DNA of 64,000 nucleotides from Prevotella sp. UBA1705 (GTDB lineage: Bacteria; Bacteroidota; Bacteroidia; Bacteroidales; Bacteroidaceae), in assembly GCA_002317385.1 (NCBI GenBank), contig DCJH01000006.1, positions 43,789-107,788 of the forward strand, given 5' to 3'. Both the position numbers and the translations under genes were made by a program. Shown piece by piece: positions 40,845 to 49,901 of this stretch; position 1 is the first letter of the stretch; each line of letters begins with the position of its first letter. The notes beneath the pieces were generated by a model. That model made no database searches. It was not told the origin of the DNA and worked only from the letters and a program-made list of their open reading frames with translations.

Positions 40845-42721
40845 ACCATTTTGACATCGACGCGCATCTGAACCAGTTCTATGCGCAGTTCCCTGAAGCC
40901 GATCATCAACCGATAATCGGCATAACCGCTAATTATACTGACGGAGATGCCACCCTCAGAGCAGCCTATTATGACCAGGTGGTGCGTGCCGGAGGCACTC
41001 CCGTCATTATCCCGCCGCTCGCCAATGAGGCGGCCATCATCAACACATTGGACCATCTCGACGGTCTGATTCTCACCGGCGGAGGCGACTACAACCCCCT
41101 CTGGGCCGGCGAAGAACCTGTGAAAGGCCTGGGCAATATCAACGCCAAGCGCGACCTCCCCGAGCTCCTCATCACCCGACTGGCCTTCAACCGCCAGATT
41201 CCAATGCTCGGCATCTGCCGCGGCATCCAGACTTTGGCCATGGCTTTGGGGGGAAAGGTGGAGCAGGATATAGGCAGACCCACCCCAGCCCTCCCTGTTG
41301 GGAGGGGGAAGGAGCAGCCTGCTGCCCCCATGCTCAAGCATTCGCAGGATGCCGACCGCAGCGAGGTGACCCACTCGGTGACCTTTGAAGCCGACAGCTA
41401 TCTGGCCGAAATCTATCAGGGTATTGACTCCCCCTCCCCTGCAGGAGAGGGAAAGGGAAGGGTCATCTATGTCAACTCCTTCCACCACCAGGCGGTGGCC
41501 GATCCGGGAAAGCGGTTCCGCGTCACGGCAAAAGCGCCCGACGGAGTGATCGAGGCCATCGAGAGCGCAGAATATAAACCCATCCTTGGCGTGCAGTGGC
41601 ACCCCGAATGGTTGGAGGAAGAGGGACTGAAGCTCTTCCAATGGCTCGTTGGGCGCGCCCAGAACTTCTATGTGGCGAAGCAGCTCCACGACCGCGTGCT
41701 CACCCTCGACACCCATTGCGACACTCCGATGTTCTTCCCACAGGGCGTGCAATTCGACCAGCGCGACCCGCGAATACTCTACGATCTCCACAAGATGACC
41801 GAGGGACGACAAGACGCTGTCATCATGGTGGCCTACCTGCCGCAGCCTAAACTCGGAGAGCAGTTCTCCTCGAAGGTCGACATTGCGGGCATCATCAAGC
41901 ACAATCCGCACCTCAAAGACATCACCACGCAGCTCTCGCCCACCGAGTATGCCGACCTCATCTTCGACAAACTGGAGCAGATTGTCGACAAGAACAGCCG
42001 CTACATCAGCATCGCCCGCACCCCCGTGGACCTCTATGAGGATAAGCGCAAGGGCCGCAAGTCTATCATGTTTGGCATCGAAAACGGCCTCGCGCTCAAC
42101 CACGACCTATCGAATGTGCGCCACTTTGCGCAGCGCGGCGTGGTGTATATCACACTCTGTCACAATGGCGACAACGACATTTGCGACAGCGCTCGGGGCA
42201 GCAACATGCACAACGGCGTATCGCAATTCGGCGAGAAAGTGATCCACAGGATGAACGAGGAGGGCATCATGGTCGACCTGAGCCATGCTTCGGAGAAGTC
42301 GTTCTACGACGCATTGGCCATCAGCCGCACCCCCATCGTGTGCTCCCACAGCAACAGCCGCGCCCTCTGCGACGTGCTGCGCAATCTCACCGACGACCAG
42401 ATGCGCGCCCTGGCCAATAAGGGCGGCGTGGCCCACACCACGTTCTATCCCGGCTTCCTTCGCAAGGGCAGCGAGGCTTCGGTACTCGACGCCATCGACC
42501 ATCTGGAGCATGCGATAGAGGTGATGGGCATCGACCACGTGGGAATAGGTACCGATTTCGACGGCGACGGCGGCATACGCGGCTGCGCCGACGCCTCCGA
42601 GCTCATCAATTTCACCCTCCATCTGCTGCGCCGCAAGTATAGCGAGCAGGACATCCAGAAGATTTGGGGCGGCAACTGGCTACGCGTCATGTCGATGGTG
42701 CAGGCTTCCCGCAAGTCTTGA
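40841..42721 (+). CDS. Fusion of C26 glutamine-amidotransferase-like hydrolase and M19 membrane dipeptidase
   Basis: A 626-residue two-enzyme protein. Residues 24-270 are a PuuD-like peptidase C26 domain, which cleaves gamma-glutamyl amides; Cys126 lies in MLGICRGIQTL, with His254 and Glu256 in VQWHPEW. Residues 280-620 are an M19 dipeptidase with zinc ligands in LDTHCDTP (His292, Asp294), GIENG, VDLSHAS, VCSHSNS and GIGTDFDGDG, so both active sites look intact. It has no signal peptide, so it should be cytoplasmic. Two proline/glycine-rich insertions interrupt loops of the C26 half (residues 145-165 and 195-207). The pair would degrade gamma-glutamyl peptides such as glutathione or cell-wall peptides down to amino acids. 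Confidence 0.93.
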   Translation: MNHFDIDAHLNQFYAQFPEADHQPIIGITANYTDGDATLRAAYYDQVVRAGGTPVIIPPLANEAAIINTLDHLDGLILTGGGDYNPLWAGEEPVKGLGNINAKRDLPELLITRLAFNRQIPMLGICRGIQTLAMALGGKVEQDIGRPTPALPVGRGKEQPAAPMLKHSQDADRSEVTHSVTFEADSYLAEIYQGIDSPSPAGEGKGRVIYVNSFHHQAVADPGKRFRVTAKAPDGVIEAIESAEYKPILGVQWHPEWLEEEGLKLFQWLVGRAQNFYVAKQLHDRVLTLDTHCDTPMFFPQGVQFDQRDPRILYDLHKMTEGRQDAVIMVAYLPQPKLGEQFSSKVDIAGIIKHNPHLKDITTQLSPTEYADLIFDKLEQIVDKNSRYISIARTPVDLYEDKRKGRKSIMFGIENGLALNHDLSNVRHFAQRGVVYITLCHNGDNDICDSARGSNMHNGVSQFGEKVIHRMNEEGIMVDLSHASEKSFYDALAISRTPIVCSHSNSRALCDVLRNLTDDQMRALANKGGVAHTTFYPGFLRKGSEASVLDAIDHLEHAIEVMGIDHVGIGTDFDGDGGIRGCADASELINFTLHLLRRKYSEQDIQKIWGGNWLRVMSMVQASRKS

Positions 42722-42754
42722 ACTCCCCTTTGTTTTAATCAATAGCATCAACCA

Positions 42755-43813
42755 ATGAGAAAACCAATGAAGATATTCATAGGCGTGGCTATGTTGGCCA
42801 TCGCAGGCATCTTTGCTACCGGCGTCTATCATGGCTGGCGCGACGCTGCCAGAAACAGCGATCCCTCCCTCGACGATACCGACGACACGGAGAAAGTGGA
42901 GCCTGTGGGTCCACAGTTCAACGCCGACTCTGCCTACGCCTTCACCAAGGCCCAGTGCGACTTCGGGCCGCGCGACATGAACTCCAAGGGCCACGAGCAG
43001 TGCCTGGAGTGGATTGTGGCCAAGTTCAGGCAGTATGGTTGCAAGGTGAAGACCCAGAAAGCCGACCTCAAGGGCTACGACGGTACCGTGCTCCACAGCA
43101 CCAACATCATGGCTATGTATAACCCCGAAGCCACCACGCGCATCATGTTCTGCGCCCATTGGGACTCTCGTCCATGGGCCGACAACGACCCCGACTCCAC
43201 CAATTGGCGCAAGCCCATCCTCGCTGCCAATGATGCAGCCAGTGGCGTGGCGGTGATGCTGGAGATGGCCCGCCTGCTGCAGGCCTCCTCAACACCTAAC
43301 ACCTCCCACCCAACACCTGCCCTCGGCGTTGACTTCGTGTGCTTCGACGCTGAAGACTGGGGCACTCCCCAGTGGGCCAATCAGCCCGACGACGCCAACT
43401 CATGGGCCCTCGGCGCCCAGTATTTCTCGGCCAATCTGCCCCAGGGCTATGCCCCGCGCTACGGCATATTGCTCGATATGGTGGGCGGACAGGGTGCGCA
43501 GTTCTACCGCGAAGGCATGTCGCTGCAGTTCGCCCCGGAGATAGTGAAGAAGGTGTGGCGTGCCGCCCGCAAGGCCGGCTATGGCTCCTACTTCCCCAAG
43601 AGCGACGGCGGCATAATCACCGACGACCATGTTCCCGTGAACCAGGTGGCCAAAATACCCTGCATCGACATCATTCCCTACTATCCAGACTGCCAGCAAA
43701 GCTCCTTCGGACCTACCTGGCACACCCTCGCCGACGACATGGAGCACATCGATAAGAATACGCTTAAGGCCGTGGGACAGACCATGATACAGGTCATTTT
43801 CACCGAGAAATAG
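42755..43813 (+). CDS. M28-family zinc protein, glutaminyl-peptide cyclotransferase-like
   Basis: A 352-residue enzyme tethered to the inner membrane by an N-terminal helix (about 6-25). It resembles type II glutaminyl cyclases of oral Bacteroidetes, which turn N-terminal glutamine into pyroglutamate on exported proteins. The zinc-site motifs are CAHWDSRPWADND, AANDAASGVAVMLEM, FDAEDWG and WHTLADDM. The alternative is an M28 aminopeptidase with the same fold. A short low-complexity insertion (QASSTPNTSHPTPA) sits before the central strand. It lies 33 bases after the C26/M19 gene and is probably in the same operon. Confidence 0.88.
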   Translation: MRKPMKIFIGVAMLAIAGIFATGVYHGWRDAARNSDPSLDDTDDTEKVEPVGPQFNADSAYAFTKAQCDFGPRDMNSKGHEQCLEWIVAKFRQYGCKVKTQKADLKGYDGTVLHSTNIMAMYNPEATTRIMFCAHWDSRPWADNDPDSTNWRKPILAANDAASGVAVMLEMARLLQASSTPNTSHPTPALGVDFVCFDAEDWGTPQWANQPDDANSWALGAQYFSANLPQGYAPRYGILLDMVGGQGAQFYREGMSLQFAPEIVKKVWRAARKAGYGSYFPKSDGGIITDDHVPVNQVAKIPCIDIIPYYPDCQQSSFGPTWHTLADDMEHIDKNTLKAVGQTMIQVIFTEK

Positions 43814-43932
43814 CCTCCGCCACGCCCTGCCGATTGTCAAGATAGTTCTGAAAAATCGGAGCAGAAAATATTTTTAATCTGGAAAATCCATAGCGGTTTT
43901 TCAGCCCCCAGATGCCCCTCGCAGTGGCATTC

Positions 43933-43981
43933 CATAGAGAAGGGCTTGCGATAACTACCTCATCGCAAGCCCTTCTCTATG
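43933..43981. repeat. Perfect 20-bp inverted repeat (hairpin)
   Basis: CATAGAGAAGGGCTTGCGAT (43933-43952) and its exact complement (43962-43981) around the loop AACTACCTC. There is no T tract. It could end the M28 transcript 120 bases after its stop, but the resemblance to 3362-3426 suggests a repeat family. Confidence 0.85.
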
Positions 43982-44333
43982 CTTTCGTCCTGCCTCAACG
44001 CCCTCTTCGCACCCTCAAAAATGCGCCATTTCATCGTCATAAGGCCCTTTTCATCGCCCCGAAAAGTGTCAAGAAATCACAACTCCCTATCCCTCAACCC
44101 CTTCTAACCTCGCTCATTTTCCGCGTATTTCGCACTAACTCTTTTCCGTTTTCAAATACGCAACGTATGGAAGGGGTGTCTTCAATATTTTTCAAAGGTA
44201 TTTTTTCTGTATTGACAACCGGGGATAGCCCCTTGCGTCTCGCCGATTCGTCACCACCATAGGGGGCTCTAACGACTCCCATAACCAGTTGTTCTCCCCT
44301 TTGCGGATGCCTTTTCCCATAAGATTTTGGCTT

Positions 44334-44369
44334 TTTGCTTCTTTTCCTTTCTACTTTTCCTTATCTTTG
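44334..44369 (+). promoter_or_regulatory. Possible promoter of the VapE-type gene
   Basis: TATCTTTG at 44362-44369 is an exact -7 box. The nearest TTTG (44334-44337) is 24 bases upstream, which is longer than usual. Confidence 0.5.
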
Positions 44370-44390
44370 TAGGCAAAAACATTGAAGCCC

Positions 44391-45620
44391 ATGGATGCCC
44401 TCACTTATCTCGAATCGCACTGCCAGTTGCGCCGGAATGTGCTCACCGGAGAGACTTTCTATGCCGCCAAGGGAACCGACGACTATCGTCCGCTGTCGAA
44501 GGAAGGCGTGAATACCATCATCCTCGAAGCCGGGCGCGACGGCGTGGGGCTCACCGAGACGCTGCTCCAACGCTATGTGGAGTCTACGCTCGTGGAGCAA
44601 TGGAACCCTGCCGAGGCGTGGCTCAAGGGACTGGCAGAGTGGGACGGCACCGACCATGTGGCCGCATTGGCCAACCGTATCGTGACCTCGAACCCCGACT
44701 GGGTGGCTCGTTTCCACAAGTGGATGCTGCAGATGGTGGCCCGCTGGATGGGACGCGAGGTGGCGCAGCGCGATGTCATTGTGCCCGTTATCGTGGGACA
44801 GTATGGCTTTGGCAAGACTTCCTTCTGCAACATCATACTTCCTCCAGAGCTGAGGACGTATTACAACGACCAGATTCACCTGCGCGCCACGGCCGAAGTG
44901 CACCTTCTGGTGAGTACTCATCTGCTGCTCTGCATCGACGAATACTATCAGGAGAACACTGATCAGCAGCCGCTTTCGCGCTATCTTTTCTCCCGAAGCA
45001 CACCCGTTTTCAGGCAGCCTTTCGGCGTGACGAGGGAGCGACGGGGCAACTATGCCGCGTTTATCGCCACCACCGGAAACCTGCATCCCATGACCGATGC
45101 GGCCGGAGCAGCCCATCTGGTGTGCGTGGAGGTGGAGCATCGAATAGATTTGAAGACTCCCGTGCCCTACGAGCAGCTCTACGCCCAGCTCTTGGCCGAA
45201 CTCGAAAACGGTGCCGACTATGCGCTCACCGACGAGGAACGCGAGGCCATGGCGGTGCAAAACTCCCCCTTCCAGGAGGCCGATAACCTGGTGAAGATGG
45301 TGTCGATGCTCTATGCCGCAGCCCCGAGGGGCAAGCGGGTGAAGGCTACCGACATCGACGCCATTATCGACCGGCTCATGAAGGAATACCCCTACTGGAC
45401 ACCGGGAGAGCATGTCAACCAAGACGTGGGGTTCGCCTTGCAGGAGGCTGGCTTCGTGAGGAGCCGCATCCACGGCCGTTCCTGCTACAAGGTGGTGGAG
45501 AAAGACCCGCGCAAGATGGACTTCGTGGAAGAGAGTCCGCAGCCCGAGGAGGAGAACTTCGACAACAATCCGCTGGCCCGTGCGCTGCTTTCGGGCTTGG
45601 GAAATCTGGTCAAGAAGTAA
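44391..45620 (+). CDS. VapE/virulence-associated E-type P-loop NTPase
   Basis: A 409-residue protein of the VapE family, whose members resemble the superfamily 3 helicase/primase proteins of phages and integrated elements. The Walker A loop is GQYGFGKTS (residues 136-144) and the Walker B is LLCIDEYY (Asp183, Glu184). SRSTPVFRQPFGVTRERR and FIATTGNLHPM match the sensor region of the family. The C-terminal part looks like a small DUF3874-type domain. The start at 44391 is preferred over an in-frame TTG nine bases upstream. There is no primase domain, integrase or phage gene nearby, so it is a solitary copy, perhaps left by an old element or adopted by the host. Confidence 0.83.
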   Translation: MDALTYLESHCQLRRNVLTGETFYAAKGTDDYRPLSKEGVNTIILEAGRDGVGLTETLLQRYVESTLVEQWNPAEAWLKGLAEWDGTDHVAALANRIVTSNPDWVARFHKWMLQMVARWMGREVAQRDVIVPVIVGQYGFGKTSFCNIILPPELRTYYNDQIHLRATAEVHLLVSTHLLLCIDEYYQENTDQQPLSRYLFSRSTPVFRQPFGVTRERRGNYAAFIATTGNLHPMTDAAGAAHLVCVEVEHRIDLKTPVPYEQLYAQLLAELENGADYALTDEEREAMAVQNSPFQEADNLVKMVSMLYAAAPRGKRVKATDIDAIIDRLMKEYPYWTPGEHVNQDVGFALQEAGFVRSRIHGRSCYKVVEKDPRKMDFVEESPQPEEENFDNNPLARALLSGLGNLVKK

Positions 45621-45657
45621 ACAGATAGATAGATTTAACCATTAATTTTTACCATAA

Positions 45658-46281
45658 ATGAAACGATTGTTCTTAGTTTTCATCGCCTGCGCAATGGCTC
45701 TTGGCCTTCAGGCGCAGGGTTATTATACCAAGTATTATGCCGACAAGGGCCTGCGAAACATCGCTCAGGGCTGGCTCAAGAGCGGCCACTGGCGCAACGG
45801 TTTCGGCAAGGCCGCGCCGCATGAGACGGTCAATGCCGTGGATTTCTACCTGCAATATCAGAAGAATCCGGAGCAGTGGAAGGCGCTGTTCGAATGGTTG
45901 GAGAAGACCGACCTGCTGGCTTTGCCCAAGGGCCGCATACCTATCCCGGGCACAACAATGGTGGCCAGCGTGGAGGATGACACCAATCGCGACCTCGAAC
46001 GCCAGCGCCCCGAGAGCCATCAGCACCACATCGACTTCCAGTATGTGGTGAAAGGGGTGGAGCGTTTCGGCCTCGTAGACCATTATTCGAGTAAGGCCAA
46101 CACGGTCTACAAGCCCGATGTGGTGAACTATGCCTACGACAAAGACAAGGCGCTGTTCTACGACAGCACGCCCTCGAAGTTCTTCCTGTTCTTCCCCGGC
46201 GACTGGCACATAGCCAAAGTGAAGACCGATCTGCCCGACCAGAATATCCGGGTGATCGTGGTCAAGGTAGACTATCTGTAG
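45658..46281 (+). CDS. YhcH/YjgK/YiaL family protein with signal peptide
   Basis: A 207-residue cupin-like protein of the DUF386 family, members of which act on sugar acids or sialic acids. Residues 1-19 are a signal peptide (ending LQAQG), which is unusual because YhcH in E. coli is cytoplasmic. The conserved HHIDFQYVVKGVERFGLVD and FFLFFPGDWHIAKVK give the His/Glu metal pocket. It lies 37 bases after the VapE-type gene and 97 before mutS, with no clear partner. The export signal points to a periplasmic role in glycan use. Confidence 0.88.
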   Translation: MKRLFLVFIACAMALGLQAQGYYTKYYADKGLRNIAQGWLKSGHWRNGFGKAAPHETVNAVDFYLQYQKNPEQWKALFEWLEKTDLLALPKGRIPIPGTTMVASVEDDTNRDLERQRPESHQHHIDFQYVVKGVERFGLVDHYSSKANTVYKPDVVNYAYDKDKALFYDSTPSKFFLFFPGDWHIAKVKTDLPDQNIRVIVVKVDYL

Positions 46282-46378
46282 GCTTCCGTACCCCACGGTG
46301 CAGCCCTGCCGTCCTCGCGGAGGCTTCGGAGCATGGCTGCGCCAACATTATCAACACTCTAAAGAAAGGAAATAAACC

Positions 46379-49045
46379 ATGCCGACCAACGATAAGGCGA
46401 TGACGCCGATGATGAAACAGTTCTTCTCCATGAAGGCGAAGCACCCGGACGCGCTCCTGCTCTTCCGCTGCGGCGACTTCTATGAGACCTATGGCGACGA
46501 CGCTGTAGTAGCTGCCGGCATCCTGGGCATTACCCTTACCAAGCGCAACAACGGCGGAAACACCGGCGAGACAGCTATGGCAGGCTTCCCCCATCACGCC
46601 TTAGACACCTACCTGCCCAAGCTCATTCGGGCCGGAAGACGGGTGGCTATATGCGACCAATTGGAGGATCCGAAGAAGAAACGGGCCGCCATCAAGGGCA
46701 AGAAAGGTCTCACCGAGATGGACAAGATGGTGAAACGGGGCATCACTGAGCTCGTAACGCCAGGCGTTGCGATGAGCGACAACGTGCTCAACTACAAGGA
46801 AAACAACTTCCTCGCCGCCGTCCACTTCGGCAAGACAGCCTGTGGCGTGAGCTTCCTCGACATCTCCACGGGCGAGTTTCTCACCGGACAGGGAAGCTAT
46901 GACTATGTGGAAAAGCTCCTCGGCAACTTCTCGCCGAAGGAGGTTCTCTACGACCGCGACCGCAAACGCGACTTTGATCGCTACTTCGGCACGAAGCTAT
47001 GCACCTTCGAACTCGACGACTGGGTCTTCACAGAGCAGTCGGCAAGGCAGAAGTTGCTTAAGCATTTCGGCACCAGAAACCTCAAGGGCTTCGGCGTGGA
47101 ACACCTCCACGAGGGCATCATCGCCTCTGGAGCCGTGATGCAATACCTCGAACTCACCCAGCATACCAGCATCAACCACATCACCTCGCTGCAGCGCATC
47201 GAGGAGGATAAGTACGTGAGGATGGATAAGTTTACTATCCGTTCGCTGGAGCTTCTGCAGCCGATGAACGAGGATGGAACGTCACTTCTCGGTGTCATCG
47301 ACCGCACGGTGACCCCCATGGGCGGCCGGTTGCTCAGGCGATGGGTAGTTTTTCCGCTGAAGGATGTGGCCCGAATCACCGACCGGCAGGACATCGTGGA
47401 ATACTTTTTCAAGCATCCCGACTTCCGCATGGCTATCGACGAGCAGCTCCATCGCATCGGCGACCTGGAGCGCATCATATCCAAGGTGGCCGTGGGCAGG
47501 GTGTCGCCGCGCGAGGTGGTGCAGCTCAAGAATGCGCTGATGGCTATCCAGCCCATCCGCTCGGCATGCCTCTCGGCCGAGAACGAGAGCCTGCGCCGAC
47601 TGGGAGAGCAGATGAATCTCTGTGAGAGTCTGCGCGAACGCATCGCCCAAGAGATACAGCCCGACCCGCCATTGCTGGCCAACAAGGGCAACATCATTGC
47701 CGAAGGCTACAACGCCGAGCTCGACGAGCTGAGGCGGATTTCACGCGGAGGCAAAGACTATCTGCTGGAAATACAGCAGCGCGAGACCGAGCAGACGGGC
47801 ATTTCGTCGCTCAAAGTGGGCTACAACAACGTGTTTGGCTACTACTTGGAGGTGCGCAACACCTTCAAGGACCGTGTGCCCGAGACCTGGATTCGCAAGC
47901 AGACGCTGGCCCAGGCCGAGCGATACATCACGCCGGAACTCAAGGAATACGAGGAGAAGATACTCGGGGCGGACGAGAAAATCTTGGAGATGGAGATGCG
48001 GCTGTTCTCTGAACTCATCCTCGCCATGCAGGAATTCATCCCCCAGATACAGATCAACGCCAACGTATTGGCCCATATCGACTGCCTGCTCTCGTTTGCC
48101 AAGGCCTCCGAAGACAATGTCTACGTGCGCCCGGTGGTAGACGATAGCGACGTGCTCGACATCCATCAGGGACGCCATGCGGTCATCGAGACACAGATGC
48201 CGCTGGGCGAACGCTATGTGCCCAACGACGTTTATCTCGACACCGAGCGCCAGCAGGTGATGATGATCACTGGTCCCAATATGGCCGGTAAATCCGCTCT
48301 GCTGCGCCAAACGGCCCTCATCGTGCTGCTGGCACAGATAGGTTGCTTCGTCCCCGCAGAGAGCGCGAGAATCGGTCTGGTGGATAAGATTTTCACTCGC
48401 GTGGGTGCCAGCGACAACATTTCGGCCGGCGAGTCCACGTTTATGGTCGAGATGACCGAGGCTTCGGACATTCTTAATAATGTCTCGCCCCACTCCTTGG
48501 TGCTCTTCGACGAGCTCGGGCGCGGCACATCCACCTACGACGGCATCTCCATTGCATGGGCCATCGTGGAGTATCTGCACGAGCAACCGCGTGCCTCGGC
48601 GCGCACCTTGTTTGCCACCCACTACCACGAGCTCAACGAAATGGAGAAGCATTTCAACCGCATCAAGAACTTCAACGTGAGCGTGAAGGAGGTCGACGGC
48701 AAGGTCATCTTCCTTCGTAAGCTCATGCCGGGCGGCTCAGAGCACTCCTTCGGTATCCATGTGGCCGAGATTGCGGGCATGCCCCGCTCCATCGTGAAGC
48801 GCGCGGGGGCTATCCTCAAGCAGTTGGAGGCCGATAATGCAGAGGTGGGTAGCGTGGGCAAACCGTCGGTGGAGCGCCTCGCCGACAGCCGCGACGGCAT
48901 GCAGCTGAGCATCTTCCAGCTCGACGACCCGGTGCTCTCGCAGGTGCGCGACGAGATTCTCGGCCTCGACATCAATAATCTTACGCCCGTCGAAGCGCTC
49001 AATAAGCTCAATGACATCAAGAAGATTGTGACGGGGAAGAGCTGA
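46379..49045 (+). CDS. mutS: DNA mismatch repair protein MutS
   Basis: An 888-residue MutS that binds base mismatches and starts repair with MutL. The mismatch-reading Phe-x-Glu motif is in FRCGDFYETYGDDA near residue 38. The lever and clamp domains fill the middle, and the ATPase core has the Walker A MITGPNMAGKSALLR and the Walker B LVLFDELGRGTSTYDG, followed by ATHYHEL. A C-terminal tail carries the helix-turn-helix dimer region. Everything is intact. A strong terminator is at 49085-49127. Given the repeats in this window, MutS matters for their stability. Confidence 0.98.
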   Translation: MPTNDKAMTPMMKQFFSMKAKHPDALLLFRCGDFYETYGDDAVVAAGILGITLTKRNNGGNTGETAMAGFPHHALDTYLPKLIRAGRRVAICDQLEDPKKKRAAIKGKKGLTEMDKMVKRGITELVTPGVAMSDNVLNYKENNFLAAVHFGKTACGVSFLDISTGEFLTGQGSYDYVEKLLGNFSPKEVLYDRDRKRDFDRYFGTKLCTFELDDWVFTEQSARQKLLKHFGTRNLKGFGVEHLHEGIIASGAVMQYLELTQHTSINHITSLQRIEEDKYVRMDKFTIRSLELLQPMNEDGTSLLGVIDRTVTPMGGRLLRRWVVFPLKDVARITDRQDIVEYFFKHPDFRMAIDEQLHRIGDLERIISKVAVGRVSPREVVQLKNALMAIQPIRSACLSAENESLRRLGEQMNLCESLRERIAQEIQPDPPLLANKGNIIAEGYNAELDELRRISRGGKDYLLEIQQRETEQTGISSLKVGYNNVFGYYLEVRNTFKDRVPETWIRKQTLAQAERYITPELKEYEEKILGADEKILEMEMRLFSELILAMQEFIPQIQINANVLAHIDCLLSFAKASEDNVYVRPVVDDSDVLDIHQGRHAVIETQMPLGERYVPNDVYLDTERQQVMMITGPNMAGKSALLRQTALIVLLAQIGCFVPAESARIGLVDKIFTRVGASDNISAGESTFMVEMTEASDILNNVSPHSLVLFDELGRGTSTYDGISIAWAIVEYLHEQPRASARTLFATHYHELNEMEKHFNRIKNFNVSVKEVDGKVIFLRKLMPGGSEHSFGIHVAEIAGMPRSIVKRAGAILKQLEADNAEVGSVGKPSVERLADSRDGMQLSIFQLDDPVLSQVRDEILGLDINNLTPVEALNKLNDIKKIVTGKS

Positions 49046-49084
49046 GATTTTGCCGCATTAAATCCCTTTCAAGGGATGGTTTTC

Positions 49085-49127
49085 ATGCCAAGGGAGAGGC
49101 CAAAGGGTCTCTCCCTTGGCATTTTTT
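49085..49127 (+). terminator. Rho-independent terminator of mutS
   Basis: A 14-bp perfect stem (ATGCCAAGGGAGAG at 49085-49098, complement at 49109-49122) followed by a run of T. Confidence 0.95.
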
Positions 49128-49164
49128 GATGCGACATGAGATGGGACAAGTAGCTGATGGCAGT

Positions 49165-49194
49165 GTAGGGACATGCCCCGTGCATGTCCGCACC
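49165..49194 (+). repeat. Composite palindromic repeat, copy D (core only)
   Basis: GTAGGGACATGCCCCGTGCA then TGTCCGCACC, identical to the end of copy A apart from one base. It faces copy E 175 bases away. Confidence 0.8.
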
Positions 49195-49369
49195 GCCGGA
49201 GGGCGACGTAAAATTCCCCTTTCAGCGCATAGCGATGAAAGGTTATCTTTGTCGCCTCCCATCATTATTGCAAGCCCAATAGCGCAGCTTCTGTGTGCTC
49301 TGTAGACTCTGCGTGAGAAAAAAACAACCTCCCAAACGGCAAGAATCATACCTTGGACTCCCATTCGGC

Positions 49370-49461
49370 GGTGCGGACATGCACGGGGCATGTCCCTACT
49401 GAGCCATCGTTGGACCAGCATTCTGCTCCCTTCCCTACGGGGGAGGGGTTGGGGGAGAGGC
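49370..49461 (-). repeat. Composite palindromic repeat, copy E (short form)
   Basis: GGTGCGGACATGCACGGGGC, a junction CAGCATTCTGC, the CCTTCCCTACGGGGGAGGGG palindrome and GGGGGAGAGGC, as in copy B. Its length of 92 bp is almost the same as copy B. Confidence 0.85.
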
Positions 49462-49901
49462 TTCTTTGCTGTTGAATTCTTTCCGAATAATCCGGCGATT
49501 ATTTTCTGATAAAATAGAAAGCGAGACCTTCTTATTATCCCTCAAAATAGAGATGAAAAGGTGGGAAAAACGTGATGGCAGAGCGAAAAGGCCGTTTTCG
49601 CACGGCGAAAGCATAGAGATGGCTGCGCCATGAGGTAGCTATCGCAGAAGGAAAAAGGCCTTCTCGAGGCACGATAAGATAGTAATCCTGATGCCTAAAA
49701 ATATCAATATTTCATAAGTCTCTGATTAGCAGACAAATGAAATAGGCTTATTTTTGGCGTATTTCACACCAACTATTTTCTGTTTTCAAATACGCTGATT
49801 CTACGAAGTCATTTGTCAAGACCTTTCATCTCTTATTGGAGCGTATCGGCCCATGGCCTTTTGTGGGTTGCCCCACCACCCCGTAGGGAGCCGCGCGCAC
49901 G

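Larger units (their letters stand above)
43814..44390. other. Intergenic stretch with a perfect 20-bp hairpin, no gene seen
   Basis: No coding sequence found. The hairpin at 43933-43981 (arm CATAGAGAAGGGCTTGCGAT, 9-base loop) is described separately. Later comes GTATTTCGCACTAACTCTTT and TCCGTTTTCAAATACGC (44120-44163), also seen with changes at about 49757-49794. Confidence 0.65.
49128..49901. other. Repeat-rich intergenic region, no gene seen
   Basis: It contains two facing copies of the composite repeat (49165-49194 and 49370-49461). From 49575 it has words of the GCCGTTTTCGC / GAGGTAGCTATCGC type, then TTTCATAAGTCTCTGATTAGCA (49712-49732) resembling 62800-62817, and GTATTTCACACCAACTATTT (49758-49777) resembling 44119-44140. 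I find no gene or RNA. Confidence 0.65.

Noticed and set aside
44382..44391. Upstream TTG start for the VapE-type gene
   Set aside because: It adds only three residues; the ATG at 44391 is the more likely start.
49128..49901. Non-coding RNA gene or tRNA in the spacer after mutS
   Set aside because: No cloverleaf or known RNA motif was found by eye; the visible structure is explained by repeats. A tRNAscan or Rfam search was not possible.
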